Below are positions 42,140-52,820 of a stretch of DNA of 64,000 nt, in pieces (position 1 is the stretch's first letter; each line of letters starts with the position of its first letter). The position numbers were made by a program, and so were the translations under genes. Origin of the DNA: Lineus longissimus (taxonomy: Eukaryota; Nemertea; Pilidiophora; Heteronemertea; Lineidae). The notes beneath the pieces are model-generated. The model ran no database searches and was not told the origin of the DNA. It saw only the letters and a program-made list of their open reading frames with translations. The stretch spans positions 16,291,808-16,355,807 of the forward strand of contig NC_088315.1 in assembly GCF_910592395.1 (NCBI RefSeq). The letters are read 5' to 3'.

Positions 42140-42769
42140 TCATTTGTTTAAGTATACAATTCGGTTTTCATCTGGAAAGATATTAGTCCTCAATCGTAAA
42201 TCTTCCGAAGTTGAAGGTTTAAAATCTAAAAATAAGTAACCAAAAGGAGGCTTTGTCGCATCTTTAAATGCCTCATTTAGGGCTTTGGTGTTGCCGGGAG
42301 AAATTTGCTTTGCCAAATGTGCTATCTGAGAAACATCTCTTGGATTTTTAAAGATAACAAGATAATTCGAGTTCAAGCTAATGGTGCGTTGTTCTCTGCC
42401 TTGGTGAAATAAATTCTGGATTATATAGACTACACTCATATTTTGATGATGACAACCCCTTGTGAATATTTTGGTAACCTTTTCATCTGTTTCACACATT
42501 AAGTCATCTATAATGAGTAGGGTACGTGCACCTGATGAATTATCTGTGAACTGTAGTCCAGAGATAAATTCAACATTTGGAAAATTTGCAAATGACTCCT
42601 GCCATTCGCCTCCATAACACCACACAACTCTTTGAGGGGGTGGATGGATAATATCTCTTGCATAGGAAATAAGTTTTTGTACAAAGAAAGACTTTCCACA
42701 CATCGTTGGACCAGCCACAAGACATGTGAATGGATGCTTCAAAAGAAGGTCATCGCTTGAAATATCCAT
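42140..42769 (-). CDS. ATP: Genome-packaging ATPase (FtsK/HerA type) of Polinton A
   Basis: The 209-residue protein carries Walker A GPTMCGKS (residues 20-27), the variant form typical of A32-like packaging ATPases, and Walker B LLIIDD (84-89), followed by a conserved ETDEK loop. The family pumps the genome into preformed capsids. Length is normal for Polintons. The frame is intact and the start ATG lies near the edge of a 730-bp AT-rich spacer that must hold its promoter. The homologous gene of element B is the one interrupted by A. Confidence 0.93.
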   Translation of the reverse strand: MDISSDDLLLKHPFTCLVAGPTMCGKSFFVQKLISYARDIIHPPPQRVVWCYGGEWQESFANFPNVEFISGLQFTDNSSGARTLLIIDDLMCETDEKVTKIFTRGCHHQNMSVVYIIQNLFHQGREQRTISLNSNYLVIFKNPRDVSQIAHLAKQISPGNTKALNEAFKDATKPPFGYLFLDFKPSTSEDLRLRTNIFPDENRIVYLNK

Positions 42770-43105
42770 GTTGAAACATCAGAACACAATGATTGACACA
42801 AGAACAAAATGAGATTTTATACCGAGTTTAATAAATATCATAATGGTGATCCTTGCAATTAATTAACCAATTGATTAATCGAATATTTACAAACATATAC
42901 ATCAATACTCACAAACATAAACAGCAATCCTTTGAATGAATTAATTGAAAATTTACAAAATATATACATCATCTATACGCGTACACAGATTAATATACAT
43001 TTATATGCAAAAATATTTAAATATCATACAATTTTTCTTTGAGAGAGCAGGTGGGATGGAATTTCTTGAGATTCGATTAGAGAAAGAAAAAGCTATTTGT
43101 CAATC

Positions 43106-43153
<48 letters not shown>

Positions 43154-43248
43154 CTGATGATGTAATGACGAAGATTAAACTCATAAAATATCAACATTAT
43201 TACAGTTGTTAATGTTATTATTCATATTCATATTCATATTCATATTCA

Positions 43249-43293
<45 letters not shown>

Positions 43294-43501
43294 CATCAAT
43301 ATATTTACAGTTTCAATGCACAGAATGAAATAAATATCACATTGTTTTATCACCATAAAATATGCCAGTATAAACATTTTATCACAGATATATGCCCTTG
43401 CAAATTTTAATTCAAATCAATCTATGGTTGATATCAGTGTCGTTTTCAAGAATATAGGTACAACAAAATTTATCTTATTATTATAACAAAGAGGTGAAGA
43501 A
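42770..43501. other. AT-rich spacer with microsatellites in Polinton A
   Basis: This spacer lies between the PolB stop and the ATPase start, both on the minus strand. It holds a (GAT)n tract at about 43105-43155, CATATT hexamers at about 43222-43250, and a (TTA)n tract at about 43249-43292. No gene is visible. Confidence 0.8.
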
Positions 43502-46500
43502 TCAATATCCAAATGGGAGGGTGTAAAAATCATCAACGAGGTAACGTTTGTCATAAACCAAGCCATATTTCTTTTCCTCTTGTACCGTTACAATTTTGAA
43601 GTCCTTTCGCCTTTTGATTTTGAAAGGATTTGTGATCGTAATCTTGTCCGAAAAGTTCAATGCTTCCACAAGTTTCTTCATGGAGTCAAAATTTATGTTT
43701 TGACTATTTGCATAGTTCAAGGTAAATCCCCGGACTTTACAGACAGTCTCTCCGCTACCTTTAATTCTGTAACCGTAGTTTTTGGGACCGCCGGATATGA
43801 ATTCTTCTATAGTTTTACCCTCTAATTCATCTTTAAAGTCACCAAGGTAGTCACCCAAGGGTGGATTGTAATGTTGTTCGTTTGTTTCATCAACGACATA
43901 TATAATGCTATCCGTATCAAAATATAATACCTGTCGCTCCAGCTTCTCTAATTCAGAGTACAGTTTTAAGCGTGCATGAGCGGTGGTATATGCAGCAATA
44001 ACACAATTCGTGTATGGACATGGTTCGATGAAGTCATCCTTCTCTCTGAATTTCATCAGAACAAACTCTTCGTTCACAAGTTGAACATCAGTTACTTCAA
44101 CACTGTCGTCAGTCAACTTTTTGACATACTCTTCTGGATTATCTGTATATAATGTCTTTGTGAAGTTAGATCTCTGCCCAAATTTTCCCCAGAGCGAATT
44201 CAAACAGATTTTAGCGATACTTCGTAGCCCTGGATTAACACCAATTAACCCCCTGTCCAATTGGATTCCCTCGTTTTTCTCATAATCGTCAATGTATTTG
44301 TTTTTATCCTCCTCTGTATGACACCATTCTGGCCACCCGCTTGCCTCCTGCTTTTGCTTCAAGAAATGATTGATGTAACCCGCAAATATACCCCCCTCCT
44401 TCTCAACCTTATCATACTTGGTTGTTTTTTCGAAATGCCAAATTTCAAAAGTCTCTAGAAGTTTATAGCCTTTTTCAATGGCCTTTTTTACTTCAAAAAT
44501 AACCCAAGTACCCACAAGTGCTCGGTCTTCATCAGAATGGTTGCATATTTTGGAGGATTCAAGAGCGCATTTGGCACAAAGAGAGAATTTCAATTTCTTG
44601 TCTCTACGCATAGGCAATACAGGGAAATAGAGTTTCTTTGGCGGTAATATTTTGCACTTTATGAGGCCTTCGCATTTCATTGGGTCTATTTTCCGAATAT
44701 TTTCACCTCTAAAAACTTTGGGGTGATCTAGTGGATAGTGTTGGTATTTGTTGACCCAAGGATAAAGAGATGTGAAATCTACATATTTTATACTTTCGTT
44801 TTCTGTACATTTGTGATGAAGTTTGACAGCATTTGTGCGACCGCCAAAAAAAGCTTCTCTGGGGTTCAAGGGCTCGCTGATGATGATGTCTTTTGTAAAT
44901 TGAGCAAGTTGGGGGTCGTTTTTAATGTCTTCTCTAAAATCGCATTCACACTTCGTAATGACTGTGAAACCACAACCTTTCAGGAAATTTCGCCGAAACG
45001 TTGTGGTTTCACGAAGTTCTCCCATAGTTGTACCAATGCGGGGGTTCATAGTGTCCTTGTGCGGAAAGCATTTTTCACATCCATGCCAGAAACAACCATC
45101 AAATTCATAAATGACATTATTCTGTTCGTCGAAACCATCCACTTTGTAATTGGCAATGGATTTTTCACCCCCATTGCCGGCATGACATATGTTGATATCT
45201 TTATCTTTGAACATCAACCATTCCAACCACTTTATTCCAATGTTGGACTGCTTGTCAAATGTGTAACCATGAGGTGGCAGAACAGCAATCGAAGAGGGGG
45301 TCATGAAGTTTTGTCGAAACACTCTACTACAAGCTGATGCTATAGTTACGCTTTCTTTAAAAGGATTCACCTTTAGCAAGCATTCGAATGAGTCCACAAA
45401 GCGAACACAACACCTTCTTAAAATGGTGACGTCACTCTGACAATAGGATTCCAGTTCCTCTTGTAAATCATAGGGTTTTCCAAGTTGGCCATTATACCAC
45501 AGAAGAAACTTTTTTCTCCCTTCCACGGTCATACTGTCGGGGTCGAAATATCTAATGTCGGGGATTTCTCCGATATATTTTTCATTTGCTTTTGTATTGA
45601 AATGGTGTGGAAAGTAGCCTTTTTTCATCTCATTGAAATTAAAGGTTTTGGGAAAGTTGCTAAGAGGCATGTTCAGAAAACTAAGAGAATCGAGAAATTT
45701 CACTCCAGCTGCTTCGAATGAAAGAATTTTCTGGCCAACTTGAATAACATCTGTTGGTTTGATCCCTACACTATGAAGGTATTGAATAATGAAAAAGGCA
45801 TCGTAACCCCTGTTGTTGTGTGCCACTGCCACTTTACCTATATTTGAACCGTTGAATAGCCACTCGCAAAAATCTACGACAGTATTTTCCCCACGGAATA
45901 CTTTCTCTTCTCGTTCATCACCACACAAAATACATTTTAATTCATCATCATTCTTAGCACTTTCCTCTATTCCACAAAAGAGGCAGCAACGATGTGCAAT
46001 ACACAAGTTTGGAATGTGCTCTCGTTCACCATTTTCTAGAATTTTTTCTTGGGTGGATTCAAAGTCGTAAAATACAAATTTCATAAAATCTCTCATTGCA
46101 CCCTTCTTCTTCTGCTTTGGTTTTTTGATGAAACATCTGTGGTCATGTGGTTTATTCATACCACAAATATGGCAATACGTTGTAAAACATTGGTGTTTGT
46201 TTCGTTTATCATATGATTTATCACATTTCAAGCATTTTATGAAAAGTTCACAAACGGAATGAGCGGCATCATTTTTTACAAGGTGTCTTTCATAGCACGC
46301 TTGACTTTTGAAAAGACGTCTACATTTGGGACAGTTTGTCCATTTAACTATATCACAACCGGTGTCTGTTTTACAACATGCACACGTAGCTTCGCAGACA
46401 TGGGTTTTATCGTTTTGGTAACCTTTGTCGCAGTGCGGACAATAATAAGACCTCTCAAAGAACCCTGTCATAGACATGATTGGAGCAAAATGCTCATCAT

Positions 46501-47182
46501 AGTGGTACAGATTTATGCGGTGCGGTGCAGGGGGTCCTCTGTAACACATGCAGTTGAAATATAAACTAGAATATACCACGAGCTGATAATCGGGTGAAAG
46601 GTGTGCTTGAAATTTAGCGACCTCTTTGAGGGTGCATTTGGATTTTGGAACACCCGCATTTTCATGAAGCTCGGCCGCCATTTCACCTTGTTTTTTACTA
46701 TTGGGATGTCTGATTGACTGGTGTTGTGGATGGTTATCTATACGAGTTTTACTAACGATGATGGCTCTGGCTAAACATAATTCGTCATCTTTGTTTTGAA
46801 TTTCGATGAAGCATGACTTTTCGCGGACTTTTTGATGAAGAGAGGCAATCCCTCTTGCATACAAACCGCCAATGGGAAGAGGGGCGTGTATGAAATTGAC
46901 GAAAAACTCGCCCTCGAAAAGCCATGAGTCATTTGATTGAGTAACTCTCTCGATTTCACTCATGATCTTTTCGACTGTGAGTTGATCTGGTGAAATGAAT
47001 GGAATACTGATATGTCTAAGTCCTTGACCAGATATGACAAGTCGGACTCTGTCTTGGGGCTGCACATCCTGAAGGAGACGATTCAAAAGTTCTCCGAAAA
47101 CATTTGATATGTGAAATAAGATATCATTGAAAGAGGTACCTCGCTCCATTCCAGTTACTTTGATTTTCAAATCTTGACCCAT
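43502..47182 (-). CDS. POLB: Protein-primed family-B DNA polymerase of Polinton A
   Basis: The 1226-residue replicative polymerase is complete. Exonuclease motifs: FYDFEST (about 371-377), AHNNRGYDAFF (about 454-464), YCQSDVTILRR (about 580-590). A Vsr/restriction-like insert, IYEFDGCFWHGCEKCF, is at about 691-706. Polymerase motifs: DFTSLYPWV (802-810), KICLNSLWGKFG (991-1002) and YFDTDS (1087-1092), followed by a GPKNYGY block (1132-1138). Upstream of the exonuclease are several CxxC/CxxH zinc-binding clusters (about 248-350). This SLYP-type polymerase is the standard Polinton form; it copies the element from a terminal protein. Sequence upstream of the ATG remains open and coding-like for about 285 bp, so the true start may be further 5'. 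Confidence 0.95.
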   Translation of the reverse strand: MGQDLKIKVTGMERGTSFNDILFHISNVFGELLNRLLQDVQPQDRVRLVISGQGLRHISIPFISPDQLTVEKIMSEIERVTQSNDSWLFEGEFFVNFIHAPLPIGGLYARGIASLHQKVREKSCFIEIQNKDDELCLARAIIVSKTRIDNHPQHQSIRHPNSKKQGEMAAELHENAGVPKSKCTLKEVAKFQAHLSPDYQLVVYSSLYFNCMCYRGPPAPHRINLYHYDEHFAPIMSMTGFFERSYYCPHCDKGYQNDKTHVCEATCACCKTDTGCDIVKWTNCPKCRRLFKSQACYERHLVKNDAAHSVCELFIKCLKCDKSYDKRNKHQCFTTYCHICGMNKPHDHRCFIKKPKQKKKGAMRDFMKFVFYDFESTQEKILENGEREHIPNLCIAHRCCLFCGIEESAKNDDELKCILCGDEREEKVFRGENTVVDFCEWLFNGSNIGKVAVAHNNRGYDAFFIIQYLHSVGIKPTDVIQVGQKILSFEAAGVKFLDSLSFLNMPLSNFPKTFNFNEMKKGYFPHHFNTKANEKYIGEIPDIRYFDPDSMTVEGRKKFLLWYNGQLGKPYDLQEELESYCQSDVTILRRCCVRFVDSFECLLKVNPFKESVTIASACSRVFRQNFMTPSSIAVLPPHGYTFDKQSNIGIKWLEWLMFKDKDINICHAGNGGEKSIANYKVDGFDEQNNVIYEFDGCFWHGCEKCFPHKDTMNPRIGTTMGELRETTTFRRNFLKGCGFTVITKCECDFREDIKNDPQLAQFTKDIIISEPLNPREAFFGGRTNAVKLHHKCTENESIKYVDFTSLYPWVNKYQHYPLDHPKVFRGENIRKIDPMKCEGLIKCKILPPKKLYFPVLPMRRDKKLKFSLCAKCALESSKICNHSDEDRALVGTWVIFEVKKAIEKGYKLLETFEIWHFEKTTKYDKVEKEGGIFAGYINHFLKQKQEASGWPEWCHTEEDKNKYIDDYEKNEGIQLDRGLIGVNPGLRSIAKICLNSLWGKFGQRSNFTKTLYTDNPEEYVKKLTDDSVEVTDVQLVNEEFVLMKFREKDDFIEPCPYTNCVIAAYTTAHARLKLYSELEKLERQVLYFDTDSIIYVVDETNEQHYNPPLGDYLGDFKDELEGKTIEEFISGGPKNYGYRIKGSGETVCKVRGFTLNYANSQNINFDSMKKLVEALNFSDKITITNPFKIKRRKDFKIVTVQEEKKYGLVYDKRYLVDDFYTLPFGY

Positions 47183-47296
47183 CGTGCCATATTTTCTTAT
47201 TTTAATGTCCTTGAGCGAGATAATTTGAAAAACAGGCTGTGCATGAGGATGGTTATGTGCTTGCCCATGTATCTCATTGTCCGACTCGTCAACATT

Positions 47297-47333
<37 letters not shown>

Positions 47334-47437
47334 GAAGGAGAAGAAGAAGAAAAAGAAGAAGGGCCATTCTGGTTGATGACCTGGTGACCACCAATCTGAG
47401 TATTGGCTACGTTTTTTTTGTCGTCTTTTGACGAAGC
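47183..47437 (-). CDS. Possible N-terminal extension exon of PolB
   Basis: In the frame of PolB, sequence upstream of its ATG is open back to about 47468. It encodes a Ser/Asp-rich stretch ending in a structured-looking QIISLKDIKIRKYGT next to the PolB start. There is no in-frame ATG. At 47438-47439 (minus strand) the sequence CTTTTTTAG gives a good splice acceptor. The simplest reading is that the polymerase mRNA is spliced, with this as the start of its main exon. A frameshift from the overlapping upstream gene is an alternative. Confidence 0.4.
47285..47345. repeat. (ATC)n microsatellite, Asp-rich coding if translated
   Basis: About a dozen ATC/GAT units followed by a GAA-rich run. In the minus-strand PolB frame it encodes a poly-Asp tract. 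Confidence 0.85.
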
Positions 47438-49277
47438 CCTAAAAAAGACGTCGCCATCTTGGTATCATGGAAAGGGTGTACCACAGAATGTGTGCCACTT
47501 AAAATTGCCCGGATGTTGGGATTGTCTTTCTGGGGTACACCATTTCCAACATTACCACCCGGTAGAACACCAATTGCATGAGGAGGTCTCCTTTCATTGG
47601 GACTTTTTAAAAGTGATCTCAAGACAGGGTCCCTGTCCTGCCTCCTCTGTCGCTTCTTTGAATTCCCCCCATCGAGGTCAAGCTTCCGCTTAGTAGGATC
47701 AGACCTGATATAAGCGGAGGATGTCGATGCAACTTGAGAGGTATGAGGTTCATTCACCTCTTGCATCTTGTTAGTTGTAAGTGATGAACGCTCCTCAGCC
47801 TTGGTGAGGATGTTCGACTCCAGAAACTGCTGGAGTTGGACATCCTGCCCAAGTTGTGATGATTGCAACCCCTCAAGTTGCACTTTGCCATTCGTAATCT
47901 CATCAAAGAGATTATGAACTATTTGACCTCGAAGAGGAGAATCAGAATCCACGTTTACAATTGGTGTACAGAGTGGTGATTCTGATTGGTTGCCTGTTAC
48001 ATTTGATTCATTATCTGGAAACGATCCTGAAAGATATTTCAGGACGTCCCCATCTGACGAATTTTCTGTCATAGGCAATCCGTTTGGTAATTTGTCTCTT
48101 TTTGAATGGCACTTCCTATTTTCTTCATAATATAGCAAGTCCGAGAAGTCTAGCAAAGCAAGATCCTCTGGTGTGCATGGCACCCCCTCCAATTCTCTGT
48201 TTAGGGGAGGTATTTTTTCTTTGCTATCTTCCCGGACAGGCATCTGTTTCACTAGATCAGGAGAGTCTGGAACAAGAACAACATCCTCATCAGATGGTTG
48301 AGGCATTTCAGTTGTCAGATGTTCTTGTTCCAACGCCTCCTGATCTCCAGCAACACACTGATGAAATTCAGGAACAAAAAACACCTCATTCAGGTCTTTA
48401 CCATCGGGACGATAAATTTGCGAAGGAGGTATTTTTTCTTCCTCATGATCCAAATCGATATTGCTGGATCGTTGCAGCAGATCCCTTAAATGAGGACTAT
48501 CCCGTACCGTATGCGGCTGATCAGTCACCACTATGACAGATTGATGAGGTGGTGAAGGAGGCGTTTCCTGCACAACATTTTCCTGACAACCAGCATCAGA
48601 TGACGATGGTAAAAAAAAGAGTGTAGGATTTAAATAAGGCATCATTACCTCAAGAAATTCCTTACGTTCCTTCCCTTCATAATATTTTGGGAGGTACATC
48701 TTCCCAACACCTGCTCTCTTCAAAACCCAATCGTTTAAAATGTCTATAAAATCACTGTACGTTCTTTCGCCCATTGTTGTTGTTGTTGACTGCGTTACAG
48801 GTGGTGGGAGTGGCGGGGATATTCTTCCAACTTTTCTTTCTTCATCATTTCCAGGGGTTGTTGTTGTTCTTGATGGTGATGGTGGTGAGGGTGATGGTTC
48901 TTCTGGTGGCGTTTTTGTAACTTCTAAATAAAAAAAGTTTTGTTTCAATTCAGGACAATGTAAAAAAGTTTATATCAAACATCCTTCTCAGTTGTTGTTG
49001 TTGTTGTTGCTATTATCAATAGTGTAGATCATGTTATTGCTGTGATTTAGATAACAAGAGAATTTTTTTTTCATTTTAAGACTATGTAAAATTAGAAAAA
49101 AAAATTACAAATCAGGATCTCGAACAGTTATGAACACTCTTACTCGTTTTTTTTGTTGTCATTCTTGGAGTTGACAGTTGAGTTTTAAATGACCTCTTTT
49201 TTAGATAGAGCTTCAAATGGCCTGTGAAGAAAAAAAAAGGTGTAATCATTAGATCATACACATTCAATAAATTAAGC

Positions 49278-49309
<32 letters not shown>

Positions 49310-49687
49310 GGTTTTTTTGGGGCATATATCAAGACATTTACAAATTTATTTATTTACTACACACCTTTCTTTGCCTCTTTAGGCCTCTTCCTTTCCACTT
49401 TTACCCATTCATGTGGTTTAGAAGTGAACTCCTCCTCGGAATCAGGTCCGTCTGAAAAGAAAAAAGACAGTACTCTTTTATGAAATTACATTAACTTCGT
49501 AAAGTTGGGTTCTTTTTTGTTATAGCATTAAAAAATAAAGCATGAAGAAGAATAAGAAAGAAAAACTTACCAAGAATAGGAAGAGGCTTTTTTCCAGCAA
49601 CCACATTGGCATATGTCAATTTTTTATTACTAACAGCATCTGCTGCTGCACATGACCGTTCCATTGTCTTCTTTTCCATTATTATAA
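47407..49687 (-). CDS. Predicted four-exon gene of Polinton A, function unknown
   Basis: Four exons on the minus strand can be read. Exon a is 49571-49687 (ATG at 49679, donor CTTG/GTAAGT). Exon b is 49365-49451 (acceptor TTTTCAG, donor AAAG/GTGTGT), exon c 49144-49221 (acceptor TTCACAG, donor ACGA/GTAAGA) and exon d 47407-48923 (acceptor TTTATTTAG). All three joins have the same phase (one base then two) and keep the frame open, which is unlikely by chance. The product is about 600 residues, mostly disordered: a Lys-rich N-terminus, a Pro/Thr-rich stretch, many acidic segments, and basic patches such as KKRQRRQ near the C-terminus. It looks like a nuclear regulatory protein. No domain recognised. 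Confidence 0.6.
49283..49310. repeat. (TA)n microsatellite in an intron
   Basis: About fourteen TA units, lying in the predicted intron between exons b and c of the spliced gene. Confidence 0.9.
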
Positions 49688-49972
49688 CTGAAAATAAGTA
49701 ATATACAGGAATAGAGAAGTGTTTGTTGCGAAGTTTTGTGTTTGACGAGTTCATGTCATAGAAAGAGTTGCTAAATGAATGCATGTCATTGCTGCATACA
49801 GGTAATGATTCTGACTCATTGTATAGCAAATAGAAATACGACTCCATTTCAATGACAGGAGCCAAAAGAGTTGTGACTTTGGCAAGTTTGGCGAAAAATT
49901 ATCAGATTGCGCACAACCAAAACACAAACCTTTTCATATGTGTTGAGAGCAAATGCAATGCCTATCGTGGTA

Positions 49973-50635
49973 TCAGTAGATTGAGTCATTAAATGCTAAA
50001 TAAAAACAGGGGTCATTTTCATAATAAGCTGTACGGCAGCTTTGCAAAATGAACCATTTTCCAGGAGCAGTTTCTACTTTTGTTATGTGAAATGTGTCCC
50101 TTTTTATCACTGTGATTCTCGGATCCTGTACTTGCTCTCGTGAAATTGTACTTGGAACAATTATAACACCTTCACAGTTCTTTAATTCTGGGATGTATGT
50201 TGAAAAAGTGAACTGAAATGATCTTCTCACATATTCAGGAGGATGCATGTTTGATACAATCTCGCCATTTGGACACAACTTCCAGCCATTGCTGTTTGAT
50301 AACACATGAATTGATTTGTATTTAGCAAGTATCTCTAAACATTCTGGAGCGGTGAACACATTAGTTCTCTCCATCTTGAATATTTCATCCATGGTAAAAG
50401 GGCCATATTTTTGCCTCGCTGGAATAGTACGATTAAGTACATAGAGATTATCATTTATCATGACATTTCCATGAGAAATTATTTTTCTTTCTTCATTTCC
50501 CTCAAGCAGCTCATCAAAGAGCTTCTCCCCAACTACAAAAACTCCATGAACAGGATCCTTTCCTTCAGGATAGAATGCCTGATGCAGACAGAAATTCAGA
50601 GTGGCAAGCACAGTTTTGGGGAGCGGTCCTTCCAT
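49973..50635 (-). CDS. Unrecognised 220-residue protein of Polinton A
   Basis: An intact 220-codon frame with normal globular composition, cysteine-poor, with beta-rich segments such as VHGVFVVGEKLFDELL (about 29-44) and GVIIVPSTIS (about 156-165). I do not recognise the family. It is the outermost minus-strand gene near the right end and is divergent from the Cys-rich gene at 50858, with 222 bp between starts. A CCAAT sequence (50773-50777) lies in that spacer. Its position at the element end, away from the structural block, suggests an accessory or regulatory function. Confidence 0.6.
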   Translation of the reverse strand: MEGPLPKTVLATLNFCLHQAFYPEGKDPVHGVFVVGEKLFDELLEGNEERKIISHGNVMINDNLYVLNRTIPARQKYGPFTMDEIFKMERTNVFTAPECLEILAKYKSIHVLSNSNGWKLCPNGEIVSNMHPPEYVRRSFQFTFSTYIPELKNCEGVIIVPSTISREQVQDPRITVIKRDTFHITKVETAPGKWFILQSCRTAYYENDPCFYLAFNDSIY

Positions 50636-50857
50636 GTTGACGATCTCGGTCCAAATGGATAACCAAAATGTGTTTGGTGTGTTTTGAGGATAAATTCAAA
50701 TGAAGTTTGCTCAAGGTCAAGTTTGTCATTGTTCTTTAGCATGTGACCTCTCATAATCACACACACTCATATCCAATCAGATTCACTCACAAATATCACA
50801 TAGTAGATAAAGAATGGACAGCATCTATCAGAGTTCATTTGAGATTAGTGCACCACA

Positions 50858-51208
50858 ATGTCTACATATGAACAACTGCAAGCAAGTGTGCGGAAAGCAC
50901 TACAACTACCAAACGTAGTTATATTTGGCACAAGATTGGAAATTATGCACGGCAGTGTGTGTGATGACTGTATGCTGGGAGATCACCATTTCCAAAACTA
51001 CCACATCAAGTGTACAAACTGTGAAGCAAAGAGATGTACACACTGCTTCATGAAAAATGTTCAAAAGGACCTAATTTTGAATAACCATATGTGTGCACAT
51101 TCATGTCCATGTTTATGTACATGTGGAACAATTGATGAAGAGAGGGAATTCCTAGACTTGGAGGAAGCTTCAATCATATACCATAGAAGTTTGACACCAT
51201 CATCATAA
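50858..51208 (+). CDS. Cysteine-rich zinc-binding protein of Polinton A
   Basis: A 116-residue protein with clustered metal-ligand pairs: CDDC (about 35-38), CTNC (about 52-55), CTHC (about 60-63), and a dense HMCAHSCPCLCTC (about 77-89). The spacing could hold two or three zinc ions and resembles a RING- or treble-clef-like module, but I cannot assign it to one. The C-terminus is acidic. It is the only plus-strand gene I support in element A and is divergent from 49973-50635. Possible roles are nucleic-acid binding or ubiquitin ligase activity; neither is shown. Confidence 0.6.
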   Translation: MSTYEQLQASVRKALQLPNVVIFGTRLEIMHGSVCDDCMLGDHHFQNYHIKCTNCEAKRCTHCFMKNVQKDLILNNHMCAHSCPCLCTCGTIDEEREFLDLEEASIIYHRSLTPSS

Positions 51209-51834
51209 ACTTTTCACCCAGGGGCATCAGGAAAAACGGTCCTTTCAGGGCCAAATATACCTCCAAAAATAAATCTCATTGTAGGCCTACAATAAGGAAT
51301 AATAGATCAAAAATTCTTACCTTAGTTTAATATCCGTGAAGTTTCTGGGTATGAGATTCTCCTGATATCACCAAAGCCACAACACAATAGACATCCGTCT
51401 CAAAAGACTATGAGTAACAGATTGATTAAACAATAATATAATCCTGATCTTAAACAAGAATCACACAAGTTGTTGAAAAATATCTGTATGTAACAAAGGG
51501 AAAAAAATAATTACCAGTACTTATGGTCAAATTAGGGTCATTAAATAAAACGGTAGCAGCATTTAGGTCGATCATCACAATTATGTTGTTCCATCGTTTA
51601 TGACCTGATTAGGACAAAAATTACAAAAAATTATACATAATACCCAAACTACCATTTGGTGAATTGCACCAATCATCATTTGCATAATGTCATACATGCA
51701 TTTTAGTAGAGTACTTTGTGAAAAGTTCTAGGCAGTTGACTTTAGTCTGTACAGAGTTGGTGAAACTTTGAATGTGATATTTTTCTGAATATTGTTTTAG
51801 CAGACTCTGTTGCATGAAATAGAAAAATATTGAA
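51209..51834. other. Non-coding spacer near right end of Polinton A
   Basis: AT-rich, with no convincing reading frame. It precedes the 147-bp tandem repeats. Confidence 0.5.
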
Positions 51835-52275
51835 TGGCATACCATGTACTAACGCTTTTTGGTCCAAAGGGAAAAAGAGTGGCCAATTGTAATATGAAGT
51901 CTTCCTCCTTGAGGTTGATGTAATATATAAATAGTTCATCTATGTCTGTCATACTGTAGTTGTTCCTTATCAAAGCTGTTGCTTGGGGTACCTTATGATA
52001 ACGCTTCATGTTTCAAAGAGAACAGATTGGTCAATTGCAGTATGAAGTCTGCCCTCTTGTGGTTGGTGTAATATGTAAATACTTCATCTATGCATGTCAT
52101 ACTACAGTTGTTCCTTATGAATGGTGATAGGTGTACCATGTAATAACGCTTTTTGTTCCAAAGAGAACAGAGTGGCCAATTGCCATATGAAGTCTTCCTC
52201 CTTGTGGTTAGCATAATATATAAATACTTCATCTATGTTTGTAATGCTATAGTTGTTCCTTATCAAAGCTGCTTT
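51835..52275. repeat. Three tandem copies of a roughly 147-bp unit
   Basis: Landmarks TACCATGTACTAACGCTTTT (51839), its variant at 51990 and another at 52134 give periods of about 151 and 144 bp. Each unit also has a CTCCTTGWGGTT-type segment and TAGTTGTTCCTTAT. Frames read across the array on the minus strand are artefacts of the repeat. Confidence 0.85.
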
Positions 52276-52379
52276 TGAATGCTGTACATGAACTTGACGT
52301 GGTATTCTTAGATATTTTACAACACCCTTAGTATTATATGTGCTGACTCACTCTTATTCTTTTCAGTATCTTCAAGTTA

Positions 52380-52820
52380 GGTCTACTATGTCACCATGTC
52401 ACTAGGCTATAACCCAAATTGGTTATTTTTCACAATATCCACAAACTGGTTTACCAAGTCAAGGTCGTCTAAACTTCGGATATCTCAAGTATGTCAGTAG
52501 GTCAGTGGGCCATGACCCACTCTGGAGATTTTACACCATATCAAAACTAGGTCACTAGGTCACTAGGTCAGGTCAACTTTGAAAACTTCTCACACAGAAA
52601 GTAGGTCAACAGGTCAACAGGTCACTAGGTCAAAAGTTCATAACTTTCCCACTCTGGAGATTTTACACCATATCCAAACTAGGTCACTAGGTCAGGTCCA
52701 AAGTAAGTTACTAGGCCATGACCCACTCTGGAGATTTTACACCATATCCAAACTAGGTCACTAGGTCAGGTCAACTTTCAAACTTCTCATACACAAAGTA
52801 GGTCAGTAGGTCACTAGGTC
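52380..52820. repeat. Expanded right terminal region of Polinton A
   Basis: Multiple diverged copies of the terminal-repeat words GGTCACTAGGTCAGGTCAAC, CTCTGGAGATTTTACACCAT and AGGTCAGTAGGTCAC are stacked inward of the right TIR. The left end has one copy of each, so this side has undergone internal duplication. Confidence 0.85.

Noticed and set aside
43085-43292. CRISPR-like or regulatory array
   Set aside because: The repeats are simple microsatellites (GAT, CATATT, TTA) without spacers.
44738-45337. 199-codon plus-strand frame
   Set aside because: It is a shadow of the PolB gene on the other strand, whose motifs are unambiguous.
48084-48536. 150-codon plus-strand frame
   Set aside because: It overlaps exon d of the minus-strand spliced gene and has no domain.
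51742-52232. Three overlapping minus-strand frames with similar protein sequence
   Set aside because: They are repeats of one another because they lie on the 147-bp tandem array. No start context or conserved protein.
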